Source: Hermatobates lingyangjiaoensis
Lineage: Eukaryota > Arthropoda > Insecta > Hemiptera > Hermatobatidae
DNA: 64,000 bases
Assembly (NCBI GenBank): GCA_026182355.1
Contig: JAPFBL010000370.1
Span: 248,001-312,000, forward strand
Direction: 5' to 3'
The notes beneath the pieces were generated by a model that was not told the DNA's origin, searched no databases, and worked only from the letters and a program-made list of their open reading frames with translations. The position numbers and the translations under genes were made by a program. Within the stretch, counting starts at the first letter, position 1. The number at the start of each line of letters is the position of its first letter. Positions 33,105 to 44,803 of this stretch are shown here, in pieces.

Positions 33105-34215
33105 CTTAAAATTCAAAAAGGTTTCTTGAAGATTTGATTCAAAGAATTAACTACTCCGTGATTATAAGCCAAAATTATTCAGCATTTCAAATTTTCTTTT
33201 TTTTTAAGAAAACTACTTAACCTGTTAACTGCTTTTGACGAGTATACACGTATTCTTCTATACTTCTATACTTCTTCTCTATTCTTCTATACTTCTACAC
33301 GTATTCTTTATACGAGTATTGTATTCTAAATTTCAATATCATGCTTTTGACGAGTTTACACGTATTCTTCTATACTTTATACTTCTTCTCTATTCTTCTA
33401 TACTTCTACACGTATTCTTTATACGAGTATTGTATTCTAAATTTCAATATCATGCTTTTGACGAGTATACACGTATTCTTCTATACTTCTTCTCTATTCT
33501 TCTATACTTCTACACGTATTCTTTATACGAGTATTGTATTCTAAATTTCAATATCATGCTTTTGACGAGTTTACACGTATTCTTCTATACTTCTATACTT
33601 CTTCTCTATTCTTCTATACTTCTACACGTATTCTTTATACGAGTATTGTATTCTAAATTTCAATATCATGCTTTTGACGAGTTTACACGTATTCTTCTAT
33701 ACTTCTATACTTCTTCTCTATTCTTCTATACTTCTACACGTATTCTTTATACGAGTATTGTATTCTAAATTTCAATATCATGCTTTTGACGAGTATACAC
33801 GTATTCTTCTATACTTCTTCTCTATTCTTCTATACTTCTACACGTATTCTTTATACGAGTATTGTATTCTAAATTTCAATATCATGCTTTTGACGAGTTT
33901 ACACGTATTCTTCTATACTTCTATACTTCTTCTCTATTCTTCTATACTTCTGCACGTATTCTTTATGCTAGTATTGTATTCTAAATTTCAATATCACCGT
34001 GTTTGGCGTGTATACACGTTATAGGTAAATGTTTATGAATCAATTAAGAGGAGACATCAAAAAATAAATTTTACATTAACAGGTTAAGTTAGTTAAATCC
34101 AACGAACTTAAACAGTTTTTGTTAAAAAAAAAGTCCTTGAAAATGTCAAAAATGTTTTGACAAAACGTCGGCTTATAATCAAGACTAGTTGAATCAAATC
34201 TTCAAGAAATGTATT
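33105..34215. mobile_element. foldback element carrying a minisatellite
   Basis: TTTCTTGAAGATTTGATTCA at about 33122 and its complement at about 34188 define outer arms, with GATTATAAGCC repeated in reverse further in. The right arm holds a decayed plus-strand hammerhead-like motif at about 34135-34180 (hairpin GTCAAAA / TTTTGAC, AAA, palindrome ACGT, C, GGC). The interior is the 33232-34020 array. Confidence 0.65.
33232..34020 (+). repeat. 104-112-bp tandem array
   Basis: Seven units start with CTTTTGACGAGT at 33232, 33344, 33455, 33559, 33671, 33783 and 33887; spacings are 112, 111, 104, 112, 112 and 104. The short form lacks one TATACTTC. Long Tyr/Leu/Phe frames across it are repeat translation. 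The last unit is diverged (CACCGTGTTTGGCG). Confidence 0.95.
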
Positions 34216-34554
34216 TTAAATTTAAATATGACCTTATTTAGTTCAAGTTGTGTTCACTCTACTCTATATTTCACAATATAAGTGAAATTGACAAGTCAAC
34301 ATTGAAATTATATTTTATATTTTACTTGTTAGAAAGGCAGATTGATAAGAGAATGGCGTTTTGTAGGAATTTTCGATCAAAGAAACAGATACAAGTTTCG
34401 TTCAAAAGCAGTTTATCTTAATCTTGAACTATCACACATCGGTGTTCACTCAATTAAAGTTGATTTTAATCTGGTAATATTCAAAAATGTTACACCCTCT
34501 TTTGTATGAAACCAACTTTCTCAATATGCTTATACATATATATATATATCGAAT

Positions 34555-34830
34555 AAAATGAAAGGTCCGTGTGGACAATAAACACTTTAACAGAGAGAAA
34601 AGAACACAGAAAGACACTACAGAACTCACTTCGATATTTCGACATCCGTCGTCATCGGAAAGAAGTGCGAAGTACTCGCGTTGAGAAGCAAACTGCTACT
34701 ACTGCTACTAGTAGTTTCCTTCTCAACGCGAGTACTTCGCACTTCTTCCCGATGACGACGGATGTCGAAATATCGAAGTGAGTTCTGTAGTGTCTTTCTG
34801 TGTTCTTTTCTCTGTGTTAAAGTATATTAA
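34555..34830. mobile_element. family C foldback variant
   Basis: Arms meet near 34690-34706 (CTGCTACTACTGC). The plus copy reads CCGATGA, C, GAC-GGAT-GTC, GAA, ATAT, C, GAAGTGAG, so the second core base is C. A TA tract precedes it at about 34537. Confidence 0.75.
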
Positions 34831-35024
34831 AAAAATTCAGAAAAACTAATTAAAACCTAAATAGAAACCAAATCTGATAACCTGAAAGTAAACTTTCGAC
34901 TTTTGTTCTCGTCCGAATAAAAAAACTGTTTATGAATAAATGAAATCTTTTTATTACCAGTTTCCAATTCTCATGCTTATAGGCTTCTCCTCTCAATACT
35001 GTTGTGTTTTCGGAGTAGATAGTG

Positions 35025-35105
35025 TCTATTGATACTAAGTAGATAGTGTCTATTGATACTAAGTAGATAGTGTCTATTGATACTAAGTAGATAGTGTTTA
35101 TTGAC
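35025..35105 (-). repeat. 24-bp tandem repeat
   Basis: Three to four units of TAGATAGTGTCTATTGATAC plus four bases. The 24-bp period gives an 8-residue repeat (SIDTIYLV) on the minus strand, which is why an open frame exists. Confidence 0.9.
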
Positions 35106-35109
35106 TCTG

Positions 35110-35640
35110 ACACAAATTTCTGACTAATATGTATATATTATATATACATATATACGCATATATACGTATATATTATATATATACGTTATATATTATATAT
35201 ACATATGTATATCGTATATATGAGTATTATAATAATTGATGTACAATTCATACAGTAGTGGGATATTTAAAAAGAAAAAAAAACTGGTTCACCGTAATCG
35301 GTGACCAGCTCACAAAAAAAGTGCAGCGATTGAACAATGCCATTTTTAACTGATTAATTTGAAAATTTCAATCTTTTAATTGACTTAAAAAATTAAATAG
35401 ATAACAAAATTACAAGTTTTTACAGTTGTTAAACTCTATAATAAAACAAATAGTATCCTAGAAAATTCTGATAAAAAAATGTCTGGTAATACTTAATGGA
35501 TTCTTAATTCCTCTCTATTTATCGTCGAAACATAAAAACTGCCTCAATGGGTCAGTTTTTCATCATAATTATTAAATTGTGTAAGCCAACATTGTTTAAT
35601 GCCAATCTCTACATTTGAACCGTGTTCATCTAGGTATTTT
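35110..35640. other. TA-palindromic and AT-rich spacer
   Basis: 35130-35225 is TA/ACGT-rich with many short palindromes (TATATACGTATATA). The following text to 35640, with CTGCCTCAATGGGTCAGTTT, shares blocks in reverse with 55.2-55.5 kb. Confidence 0.45.
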
Positions 35641-35689
35641 ACATACGTTCTTAATATATATATATATATATACACTTTTTTGATGAAAG

Positions 35690-35910
35690 TCAATCCGAAA
35701 TGGACATATACAGTTTAATGTACATAAAGAAACATAGAGAAATTAAAAACACACACTTACAGCCTCTAAATTTTGGTTGAACCGTCTCCAACCATCTCTG
35801 TACCAGTGGGCTTGTTATCCTCTCTTATCTCTCCTGAGGATGGTTCAACAGAAAATTAGAGGCTGTAAGTGTGTGTTTTTAATTTCTCTTTGTTTCTTTA
35901 TGTACATTGA

Positions 35911-35925
<15 letters not shown>
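35690..35925. mobile_element. family B foldback, partly deleted
   Basis: The left arm lost its CTGAAGA portion (TTTTGGTTGAACCGTCTCC). The right arm has CTGAGGA, T, GGTTCAAC, AGAAAATTAGAGG. It ends TTGATCTATATA into a long TA tract. Confidence 0.7.

Positions 35926-35960
<35 letters not shown>
35912..35960. repeat. (TA)n microsatellite
   Basis: A pure TA tract between family B and family K foldbacks. Confidence 0.95.
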
Positions 35961-35961
<1 letters not shown>

Positions 35962-35962
35962 T

Positions 35963-36178
35963 TAAATTAAACAAAACACGACATAGAAAAAAGATAAAAA
36001 GCACACCTACTAAATTCAATTTTTTCAACTGTTGTTCGCCATCAGGAGAAGACTAGAAGAGAGAACGAACAACAGTTTAAAATATTTAATATAGTAAGTG
36101 TGCATTTATTTTTTTCTGCGTCGTGTTTGTGTAATTCCAAGTTTTATAGACCTTGTGGACCGTTTATTCAATTAAGTA
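35963..36178. mobile_element. family K foldback
   Basis: Arms share AAAAAGCACACCTACTAAA and AACTGTTGTTCG. The right arm lacks the CTGATGA core (AGAGAGAACGAACAACAG), while the left keeps it on the minus strand. Outer end CCTTGTGGACCGTTTATTCA. Confidence 0.7.
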
Positions 36179-36194
36179 TATATATATATATATA

Positions 36195-36420
36195 TATGCA
36201 TATGGACAAATACAGTTCAATGTACTTAAAGAAACATAGAGAAATTAAAAACAGTCTCTAATTTCTGGTTGAACCGTCTTCAGGAGAAATAAGAGAGGGT
36301 ACCGTCTCTGTACCAGTGCGCTTAGTTTCCCTCTCTTGTCTCTTCTGAAGACGGTTCAACTAAAAATCAGAGACTGTAAGTGTGTGTTTTTAATTTCTCT
36401 ATGTTTCTTTATATATATAT
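36195..36420. mobile_element. family B foldback
   Basis: The left arm is shortened. The right arm: CTGAAGA (about 36344), C, GGTTCAAC, TAAAAATCAGAGA; stem II is broken by CC-to-CT. TA tract at 36411-36424. Confidence 0.7.
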
Positions 36421-36423
36421 ATA

Positions 36424-36600
36424 TGCAACCACAATAAGAAATGGAAAAAAAGACTAACAGTCAGTTGGGTTTTTGACTCTGACCAAGACCACTTGTTACG
36501 ATTGAAATATTTTAGTCTTTTTTTCCCATTTGTTATTGTGGTTTGATAATTGATTGTTATTTCACATGTTTATTGTAAAATGTTGTTTATATATATATAT
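36424..36600. mobile_element. family A foldback, deleted left motif
   Basis: The left arm jumps from AAAAAGACTAAC to CAGTTGGG. The right arm has CTGACCA instead of CTGACGA (a G8 change) and GAAATATTTTAG. Clearly inactive. Confidence 0.7.
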
Positions 36601-37515
36601 AATATCCAATTTTTAAATAACCCAACAAAAACGTTTTTCCATCTGTTTAAAAAGTATTATCAATACTAAATTATGTGTTAAGTTTGTTCAGGTTTTATTA
36701 ATAATATAACATTATATAATAATGCATTGTATTATATTTTGTCTAACCATAATTCTTTGGACTACTACTTTAATAGATGAAATGTTTTTTATTATATAAA
36801 CTGTAATTCATAAATTTTACTAAAATCATAAAAAAAAGTAATTATTTTCTATTTTAATATTACCAAATTGAGCAGTTGTTCAATAAGTGCCTTGAATGTT
36901 TCATTTCCCATCTAGTAGGGAAGCAGTTTTCAATAAGAAGGCAGAGCTACTTGTGAAGGTTATCCAATTATATTGAATATGTATAATGCGATTCTTAATT
37001 GTAAAAATATATAAATTTATTTTAAATATCCCTATAATACTATTATCATGAAACAATAAACTTCGTAATTAAATCAATTTCCTCCACTCATCTCAGTATA
37101 AAATTATTCGTAAAGACATATTTATGCAAATTTCTATATTATTTTATAAAGAAAAATGAAAGTCAGCGCCTAAATATTTATTTTCAATTTATTTAAAATG
37201 ATGCATAGTAACCTTGAATATTGATTATTACTTGTAGAGAATTTCAAACGGTTCAACAAGTTAGTTGATGTAAATCTAATTATGTTTCTTTTTATTTAGA
37301 TTTCCAAAGCCGTCCACTTTAGTGAAATATTTTAAGTGAAATTAATCGTATAGGTTCTAACATAAAAATGGAATATAACATGTTTGTTTGTTTTCGAATG
37401 CCAACAGCTATAAAGCGTGGGCGGTGGTAAAGGTTGAACCTTTCACTCAAAAATAATTTATAAATTTCTATAGTTCATTTTAGTTGCATAAAAAAAAACA
37501 TGACCGTTATAATAA
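36600..37515. other. AT-rich spacer
   Basis: No gene and no assigned repeat. AGCGTGGGCGGTGGTAAAGG at 37416-37435 is a brief GC-rich patch. Confidence 0.4.
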
Positions 37516-37519
37516 TATG

Positions 37520-37745
37520 TTTGTTTGTTTCCCAACACTTACACTTATAAGGCTTTGAGTTTAAAGTGTTGTCCAGAGGCGGAAATTGTGGCTCATTTAT
37601 TAGTTGGCACCCATTTTAGTAATAAGCGTGCAACATTACCTGTTGATTCTATCTTGAGAGTCCTAATGTTGGCTAACTCATATGTATTTAGAAAAGAGAT
37701 CTTTAGCCTAGCATTATACAGTCTCGGGACCGACTGCTTTTGAAA
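37520..37745 (-). mobile_element. decayed SINE
   Basis: Reading from the right: CAGTCGGTCCCGAG (complement of 37724-37737), a worn GATCTCTTTTCTAAATACAT, then the 37565-37640 block shared with 29.9 kb. The head is missing. The open frames on both strands are incidental. Confidence 0.55.
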
Positions 37746-37749
37746 TAGT

Positions 37750-38200
37750 AATTTCTTATATTGCGTTGAGACTCTCATAAGCTTCTCGAACTACAGGCAC
37801 GAAGAAGATGCTGTGTGTTTAAATAAAATAGAGGGTTAATCAAAAGTCATCCGACAGTAATATAAAACTTCTATAAATATTAACTATTTAGTTTTATTTA
37901 TTCATGATGAATATGAATATTTATTAATTCATCAGGTGGTTACCTGTGGTCTTACCTCTTCAGGTGGTTAGAAGTGGAAAGAGGTGGTTAGAGGTGGTTA
38001 GAGAAGGTAAGAGTGGAGATGTTTTTAGGTTCTACCCTGTCCAACTCATACGGTAGAGTACTTGAAAAAGTCAACCTCCCGGCGTTCCTGAGCTACATCC
38101 ATGCCATAAATTAGGGTTAAATCACCCTAGGACATTACCTATAGTTTTAAAAAAAAGAAAGTAAAATGTATAATGTATCAGACAAAGTCTGACCTAGTTA
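37750..38200. other. spacer with GGTGGTTA repeats
   Basis: 37930-38010 holds irregular copies of AGGTGGTTAGA and CAGGTGGTTA. The rest is unassigned. Confidence 0.45.
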
Positions 38201-38204
38201 CGAG

Positions 38205-38465
38205 TATGTTACATGGGATCTTCCTTTTTGCTCCGAAATATCATTCGTACCCAGTGTAACCGTTTCGCGATGTAAATATACTGTTGCGCGAGTAGTATCG
38301 AGTTGCCCGCCTCCGCGTGGTCCACCTTGGGCTTCGCCATGTGTACATGCGACGGCTAAAGGGCAAATCGTAAAAAGACAACCTGACTTGATTTAAAAAC
38401 GATATGGCCTGAAATATGGCTTGGTGCGTATAAAGGTCAACACAGGTTAGAGAAGGTATTTATGG
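38205..38465 (+). repeat. dispersed repeat, copy 1
   Basis: GCGCGAGTAGTATCG, TTGCCCGCCTCCGCG, TGGTCCACCTTGGGC and AACCTGACTTGATTTAAAA align with 40345-40510. Diverged, GC-rich relative to the surroundings. Could be an old SINE; it has no clear polymerase III boxes. Confidence 0.5.
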
Positions 38466-38624
38466 AATGATGAAAGATAAAGATTTTAGAGGAAATCCAA
38501 AGACTCTAATTGCAAGCTTCATTGCTTTTGAGTTCGAACAAATCAATGCTAATAAGGTACTGTGCCGTAAAATCTACAACTCTATATTGACTCGAAACGA
38601 AAAATGTGTCGCTCAAGAAGGATA

Positions 38625-38735
38625 ATAATCTGTGTAGGGTAAAAAGTTAATGAAATGGTCTCCACATATAAATATATATTTAGTGGTATAAACAACGCGT
38701 TTCGAACACGTAGTGTTCTTCCTCAGGCTTTAACT
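38625..38735 (-). mobile_element. family D single arm
   Basis: GTAGGGTAAAAAGTTAATGA, TGGTCTCCACATATAAA and the minus motif at about 38697-38727 (hairpin GAACAC / GTGTTC, palindrome ACGCGT). Near-identical to 1190-1275 and 58.95 kb, a D subfamily. Confidence 0.65.
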
Positions 38736-38779
38736 AAAAAACACAATGACACCAGAGTGTCATTCTTTATTGTGTTTAA

Positions 38780-38930
38780 ATTCAGTTTGAATAATTTTAA
38801 AGAATTATTATAGTTGAATAGTTAAAAAAAAAATTCAGTTTGAACAATTTTAAAGAATTTTTATTGTTGAATAGTTAAAAAAAATTCAGTTTGAACAATT
38901 TTTTAATTGTTTTTAATTTAGTAAAACTAG
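38780..38930 (+). repeat. 53-bp tandem repeat, 2.5 units
   Basis: ATTCAGTTTGAACAATTTTA and TTGAATAGTTAAAAAAA recur three times, the last incomplete. Confidence 0.85.
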
Positions 38931-39765
38931 GGTCTGAAAAGCTTATCTTATCGTACTGCATTCCGACGAATATCGTCAAAACGAATATTGGGTTAGTTGG
39001 AAGATCCGTCGTTATTTCCAATTGTCGTTAAACGAGTACGTCGTTAAACGAGGAATACCTCTATTTAGAGAAAGAAACAGGTTTTCTTCAAACAAAGAAA
39101 TTTTCTGCACAAGATAAACCTTGAAAGTAATATTAAGTTATAATCAGAAAATTTTACCACCCTTAACTCTTCCCGATTTCATTTACCTTCATTTCTTAAA
39201 ATCTATGTCAACAAAATAATTAGATTGGACAACCTGGATTACATCCCTGTTTTTTTCATTATTGTCCCGTTTTTAAGTACGGGGATTAAATGTCTTACAT
39301 TATTACCTGAAAAATAGACGTAAAAAAGTTACTTTTCGTCCCTTTTGGTGATAAATTGATTTTTCGAAATCAGTGATTTTTGAATTTAAACCTATGAACA
39401 AAAGAAATAAGGTTGAGAATTAGTTTGTTTGTGCTACCTTGACTTCTTTAGTCCACCATAGTTTTGTTGTAGTGGAGCTCATTGACTTTTAGTTTTCAAT
39501 GAGATCGTTATCGCAAAAGCAATTCAATGCAATTCAAATGAGTAAGAATTATAAATCAAGACTGACAACTCAAGCACATCTCGCAAAATCATCTCTTGAT
39601 TTACACTATTGTCGGACTTTCCAAAATAACTTTATTTAAAAAAAAAAAAAAAAAAAAACTTCAAGCAGTGACTAGCTACTTCCTTCTATTAAAGATCCGT
39701 GTTGTAATTTTTATATGTATCCTGAGAAAAGATAACCTTTGTCTGCTTTAGTTGATATAATAATT
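38930..39765. other. unassigned, with CGTTAAACGAG repeats
   Basis: 39020-39055 contains GTCGTTAAACGAG twice, 15 bp apart, followed by GAATACCTCTA. This resembles Tigger-type transposon end text, but no partner end is found. Poly-A at 39637-39657. Confidence 0.4.
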
Positions 39766-40065
39766 TAAATTACACAAACCACGACACAGAAAAAAAAATA
39801 AAAAGCGCCTTTACTAAACTCAATATTTTGAACTATTGTTCGTCATCAGGAGCAGACTAGAAGGAAGGATGCTCCATCGCGCTGCGTCCTTCGACGTGGG
39901 TATATCTCTCTCACTTCGTTTCTGTTCTAGTCTTCTCCTGATGACGAACAACAGTTCAAAATATTGAGTTTAGTAAGTGTGCTTTTTATCTTTTTTCCTT
40001 GTCGTATTTTGTAATTTAAAGTTTTATAGTCCTTGTGGACCGTTTATTCAGTTTTTATATTAACT
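39765..40065. mobile_element. family K foldback
   Basis: Arms share AAAAAGCGCCTTTACTAAA and the outer CCTTGTGGACCGTTTATTCA. The centre (39870-39915) is not complementary and has GCTCCATCGCGCTGCG. The plus motif is listed at 39935-39968; the left arm carries the minus copy. Confidence 0.75.
39935..39968 (+). ncRNA. hammerhead-like motif, family K
   Basis: CTC (39935-39937), CTGATGA (39938-39944), extra C, hairpin GAAC-AACA-GTTC (39946-39957), AAA where GAA is expected, palindrome ATAT (39961-39964), T, GAG (39966-39968) pairing with CTC. The G12-to-A change hits a catalytic base, so it is probably inactive. Confidence 0.5.
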
Positions 40066-40179
40066 AAATTAGTGATAACTAAATAATGTAACATTACTGA
40101 TATCAAAAAGATCCTATTATTTTTTTTTAACATCTTTATTTACAAATATACAACTACGCATTTTTGCGTAACAAGCTGG

Positions 40180-40560
40180 TCATTTGATCTCATTGCAGGG
40201 TGACATCGGTTGGCTCACCCGAAAAAAGAAAAAAAAATTTGGGTGTGAGGTAAATGAGCCAGCTTTATACTGGGGGTATAACTGTCGTGTTGTTGTTTTT
40301 CGCCCCCTGGTATAATTGCGTGAATTAGTTACTTTATATTGGTCTAATGCGCGACGTAGAATCGTGGTGCCCGCCTCGGCGAGGTCTACCTCGGACAATC
40401 CAAGTTTGGGTGACTAAACTTGGAGGTGACAAAAAAGGGCAACACGTTAAATCGTCGGCCTGATTTGATCTAATGGTGCAAATGGCTGGAAGGCTAGGGA
40501 GCACAGCGATCAAAACAGGTTCACCTAATTTCACCTGATTTAAATCCGTGCGATTTTTTT
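40180..40560 (+). repeat. dispersed repeat, copy 2
   Basis: GCGCGACGTAGAATCG, GTGCCCGCCTCGGCGAGG, TCTACCTCGGAC and GGCCTGATTTGATC match copy 1 at 38205-38465. It is longer at the left (GGTGACATCGGTTGGCTCACC). Minus-strand frames here are not protein-like. Confidence 0.5.
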
Positions 40561-42760
40561 TTTCTCAGTGGATACCTCAAGTCAAAGGTATACAGTAACC
40601 GCCCTTAGCCTATTCAACAACTTAAAGATACAATTCGTCAAGAAATGACTGCCATTCCACATAAAATGAATAGCCAACTTTTTTGATCGCCTTCAAAAAT
40701 ATAGTGAACAATAACGGATCCAATTTGACTGATTAATTTTTAAAACCTAATAAAACACAATTACATTATATATACTTTTTTCAAATATTAACCCTTTTTT
40801 GTTTCTTTACTTCATTTGACTTTTATTAAACCTATAAATGTGTCAGATCATCTTTTCAGACCCTGTATATCAGCAATTGACAAAATAATAAATAATATAC
40901 TGTAACTATAATGTATGCAGTATATATTACTAATATATTACTATATTATATACTATTACTATATATATATTACTATATAATATACACTAAGAACATATAA
41001 TGTATGTACATATATGTAAGTACATATAATGCCATTTGCAATCACATAATTGCCATTGTAACAACGTTACAGTGACTATAAACTCTGATCAAATATGCTA
41101 GAGACATTTCTCAAGCTAAAATTGTATATAATCCACAATATGGGCAATGTTTAGTTTTAACAGTTTGAGGGAACAGTCCTAATGTTAACCTGATGTTAGC
41201 AGTTTATAGTTATAGTTCACTACTATAGATATTATTTATGTACGAGGGGGTAAAAGCCTGGTGGGGAGCACGTAGTGCTTTCAGTACGACTACCTCAGTA
41301 TTGTACAACTTGGGTATAATGCTTTTAATAAAGATTTATTCGTTGATTCATTCAATAAATAATATTTTTTTTTTATATGAAAGGTTAGTTTGGTTGTGAT
41401 TATTACAGGAAATAGGTCAAGTAATTTGCTTATTCCACATTATCTTAAGAATATAAAAAGGTTATATTTCAAAACTCGGTGTATAAACTAGTTCTTGTAC
41501 AGACGGAATGAAAGTGATGCGTTGAAAGCGAGCTAATATTTGAATATTTGGCAGGAGAGTTTTGTTTTCTGACGCTAATGCACCTTCGTCAGTCAATACC
41601 AAAGCCTTTAGGCCGTTCTTTCCCTAGTTAGTCCTTGATAACGGTTTCTTTCATCTCTCTAAAACCGGTTATAAAGCATGTGATTTCATTTTTTTTTTTA
41701 AAACTCGTTTATATATTTATTTGGGTTGATTTGTATTACGGAGGCTTTGCTTTAGACGTTTTCCACGTTCTTATTAAAGTCCCATATCACATGTTGCCCA
41801 ATCTATCAGCTCTAGAAAGTACCAGTGATACATTTCCTAACAGTCCATTTATCCTTCCTCTAATCAAAAGATGTTGTCTTATCTAATTTATTTGTATAAA
41901 ACTAAAACATTACGTTATTTAAAACTTAAATAGCTTTTCTTTTAAAATATAATTTACAAAACAAGGTTTAAAGAAACCCAACACTGCCATCTTAAAAAAT
42001 GATTCAATTCAAATCTTTAAATATAATTTTTATCAGGTAACACTTTTACAACTATAGTAGGTAGTTATACTTTTTACATCACTATAGATTAACTTAAGAT
42101 TTGTAATTTTTAGTCTGATAATACTTTTCTAATATTATGACAATAAGTATTGTTAAATAAGTTTTAGCTAATTGAATCACCAGAGACGTAAATATGGCTG
42201 TTCTTTCATAAAGATAGGTTAACAAACTGTTCCATTCCAAAAAATAATTCGTATGTTTATAATCAATAATAACTAATAATAATTATAAGAATTAATATAT
42301 GAAGCACAGTGATTAATCTTCATAACTAATTTCTTTAACACATTTAGTAGTTTTTCAGTTACATTACTAAAACGATTATTTTTGTAAATTGCTTTTTTAT
42401 TAATAAATTTTCTGAATATTTTTTTATGAATCACCAGAGACATGAATTAGCAGCTGTTTTTTCATAAAGATAAAAAAAATATATGTCGTATTATTCAATA
42501 TTATCTAAAAACTTTGAGGTTTTTAGGCACTTCATGAACTATATATCTGATGCTAAACAATTTTTTTAATGTTTGTGACATGTAGATTGATTATAGAACT
42601 TTCTTTTAAAACAACTTGTTATTCATACTTATTAATATTACATAATATAATAATAATAATAATAAAGTAACTCTTAAAATGATTTTCAGATTTGCTTTAT
42701 TAAGACTTTTATAAAACCGTTTTATTAAAACGGTTGATATATTATTGAATATGTTATATA
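40560..42760. other. long AT-rich region, no gene seen
   Basis: Includes TA palindromes at 40890-41035, a patch GAGGGGGTAAAAGCCTGGTG at 41245, and a frame at 41635-41886 without recognisable domains. Two copies of AATCACCAGAGA(C/T)(A/G)TGAAT-like text at 42175 and 42430 with CAGCTGTT / GGCTGTTC and CTTTCATAAAGATA suggest a 250-bp diverged direct repeat. Confidence 0.4.
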
Positions 42761-42763
<3 letters not shown>

Positions 42764-42804
<41 letters not shown>

Positions 42805-43010
42805 GAAACGGTCAAGCGGACTTTTTAAAATAAAATAAATTCAAACGATTGAACATATATATAAAATACGAATAGATAACTATATATATATATAAAAACT
42901 TGAAATGGTCCAACAGGACTACTAGTTAACACATGAAAGAGAAAAAAACAAATAAAGATACACACAAAAGACTCACAACGATATTTCGACAGTCGTCGTC
43001 ATCGGGTAGA
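42764..43010. mobile_element. family C chimeric relic
   Basis: A TA tract, then AATTAAAAGAAACGGTC and AGCGGACTTTTT as at the end of 7.55 kb. After a second TA tract comes a different C subfamily: ATATTTCGACAGTCGTCGTC, then ATCGGGTAGAAG (minus motif at about 42980-43005). Right arm absent. Confidence 0.6.
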
Positions 43011-43039
43011 AGTAGTCCCTTTGAGTAGAGTGTTAACTA

Positions 43040-43300
43040 TATATATTCATATATATGTTTCTTTGTCTATATTGAACTATATTTGTCCGTTTTGGATCGT
43101 GTTTCCAACGAAAAAGTGTATATATAAATATATATATACTCATATATATATATATATATATATATAAAGATTTCACATAAACACGTGAAATAACAATCAA
43201 TGATCAAATCACAAATAAAATAGGAAAACAAGACTAAGATCTTTCAACCGTAACAAGCGGTCTTCGTCTGAGTCAAAAACCCAACTGCGAACCCAACCCA
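43040..43300. mobile_element. family B end plus family A left half-arm
   Basis: 43055-43130 is the family B outer end (TATTGAACTATATTTGTCCG). 43165-43287 is a family A left arm with minus motif, ending at the loop text CCCAACTGCGAACCCAACCC with no right arm. Two half elements are joined through TA tracts. Confidence 0.65.
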
Positions 43301-43720
43301 ACCCAATAAAACCCAACAATTTTATTTGATTCGGTTATGATAAGCAAATGTCAAAGTCAATATAAACAAATCGAACAAGTACAAACAGATTAATCAAAGT
43401 TCAAATTTAAGTTTTTGGAACCTTTTTTTCGATAATCGGAAAATTATTCAGATCATCCACTTAAAAATGGATATTTTTGAGACACATATAATCTTTAACA
43501 TGTTTAATAAAAACCATACGTCCAAAATTTTGTTTATTGTTGAAAATTGACTTTTTTTTTGGTCAATAAAACTCAATAAGTTTGGTTCAACGTACATATT
43601 GGTTAGCTACTTGCTGATAGTTCTAGAAAACTGTTTGGGAGTTCTCCAGAACTAAATTATATTATTTATATTATATTATATTTAAATTATATTAATAACT
43701 AACTTTGGTTATAGGTAAAG
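43300..43720. other. AT-rich spacer
   Basis: No gene or assigned repeat. Confidence 0.4.
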
Positions 43721-43724
43721 GTAT

Positions 43725-43930
43725 TGATAAAGCTTGATAAAGCTGATCATTTTGCGCACCTAATCAGACTTACGAGGTTCTTTGATTTTGATAATTTATT
43801 TTGTAAATAATATAAATTTTGTAACTAAGAGCAGTTATACATTTATATTATTTACAAACTATATTTGAAGAATACTTCCAAAGCTATTTTTGAGCGAGAG
43901 GTAGTAGTAGTTTGAGGAGAGGTCTAAGTA
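43725..43930 (+). repeat. triplicated direct repeat, copy 1
   Basis: CTTGATAAAGCTGATCATTT, TCAGACTTACGAGGTTCTTT and TATATTTGAAGAATACTTCC recur at 45295-45480 and, more diverged, 46080-46230. The repeat is AT-rich and non-coding. Confidence 0.7.
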
Positions 43931-43935
43931 GTTTT

Positions 43936-44803
43936 CTACTTAGGTCTTTCGTGTGTTTTCCTCCTTTGAACGGCCACCATACCCCACTCAAACCTACAAC
44001 TTGCTATATAAAGATAATGCAAGTCATTTAATTCATAATTTATTTCTGTTTTTACAAGAAAATACGTATAGTTTTTAAATACAGTACAACTAGTAATTTT
44101 GATATGAAACACTAATAATAGGTTTGGTGTGGGTTTCACTAGCCTCCAGGAGTTCGCCATACCTGATACCAATCGCATGTCTGAAAACTTACGAATTTGC
44201 AACACTGTCAATTAGCTGTGAAAGTTCAGAATCACGAGAAAAAAAAATTGCTAAAACCTAATCACAACTTAGTTCGATAGGATTCAAATTAAAATCATTT
44301 TTGAATTGAAAACTATATATATCTACTTACGAGGAAACAGCTTTAATCCAAAAGAAATTATTGAGTATCTGAAACAGAAACATACAATTAGAATGATTGC
44401 ATTAACTTGTTTGAAAAAAAAAATGGAGTGGTTTATACTCAAATTTGCTGTAAGCAAACCTTTTTTCAAAAACAATAAAGAATCAATTGAATTAATTTAT
44501 TTATTTTAATCCGGCTGCTGTATTTTGACAATTATGGAAAAGTAGTTGGATGATTGTTTAAGAGCAACATGGTAAACTCTTGGAATGTATCATTTATCGA
44601 CTATGATTTATAAGCGAAAAGGAATAGGTAACATTAGCATGAATTTAAAATGTATTATTTAGCCGTTAAAATCATGAATCAGAAAATCAGAAAAGAAATC
44701 GCACCTAATGAGTGAGTTACTATACGGTACTCATTAGAGGATGCCGTAAATACACTAATTGTAATGAAATAAATTAGAAACCACATTCAATAGATTTATA
44801 CAA
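43936..44803. other. unassigned DNA with two unrecognised frames
   Basis: Minus frame 43936-44211 (GMANSWRLVKPTPNLL) and plus frame 44306-44509 show no motif I know and no splice-supported boundaries. Most likely chance. Confidence 0.35.

Noticed and set aside
41560..41660. Another hammerhead-like motif (CTGACGA on the minus strand near 41.6 kb)
   Set aside because: Stem II needs two wobble pairs, GAA is displaced by one base and no palindromic stem III or stem I is present.
43936..44211. Minus-strand 91-codon gene
   Set aside because: No recognisable motif, no repeat link and no splice signals; cannot be supported beyond chance.
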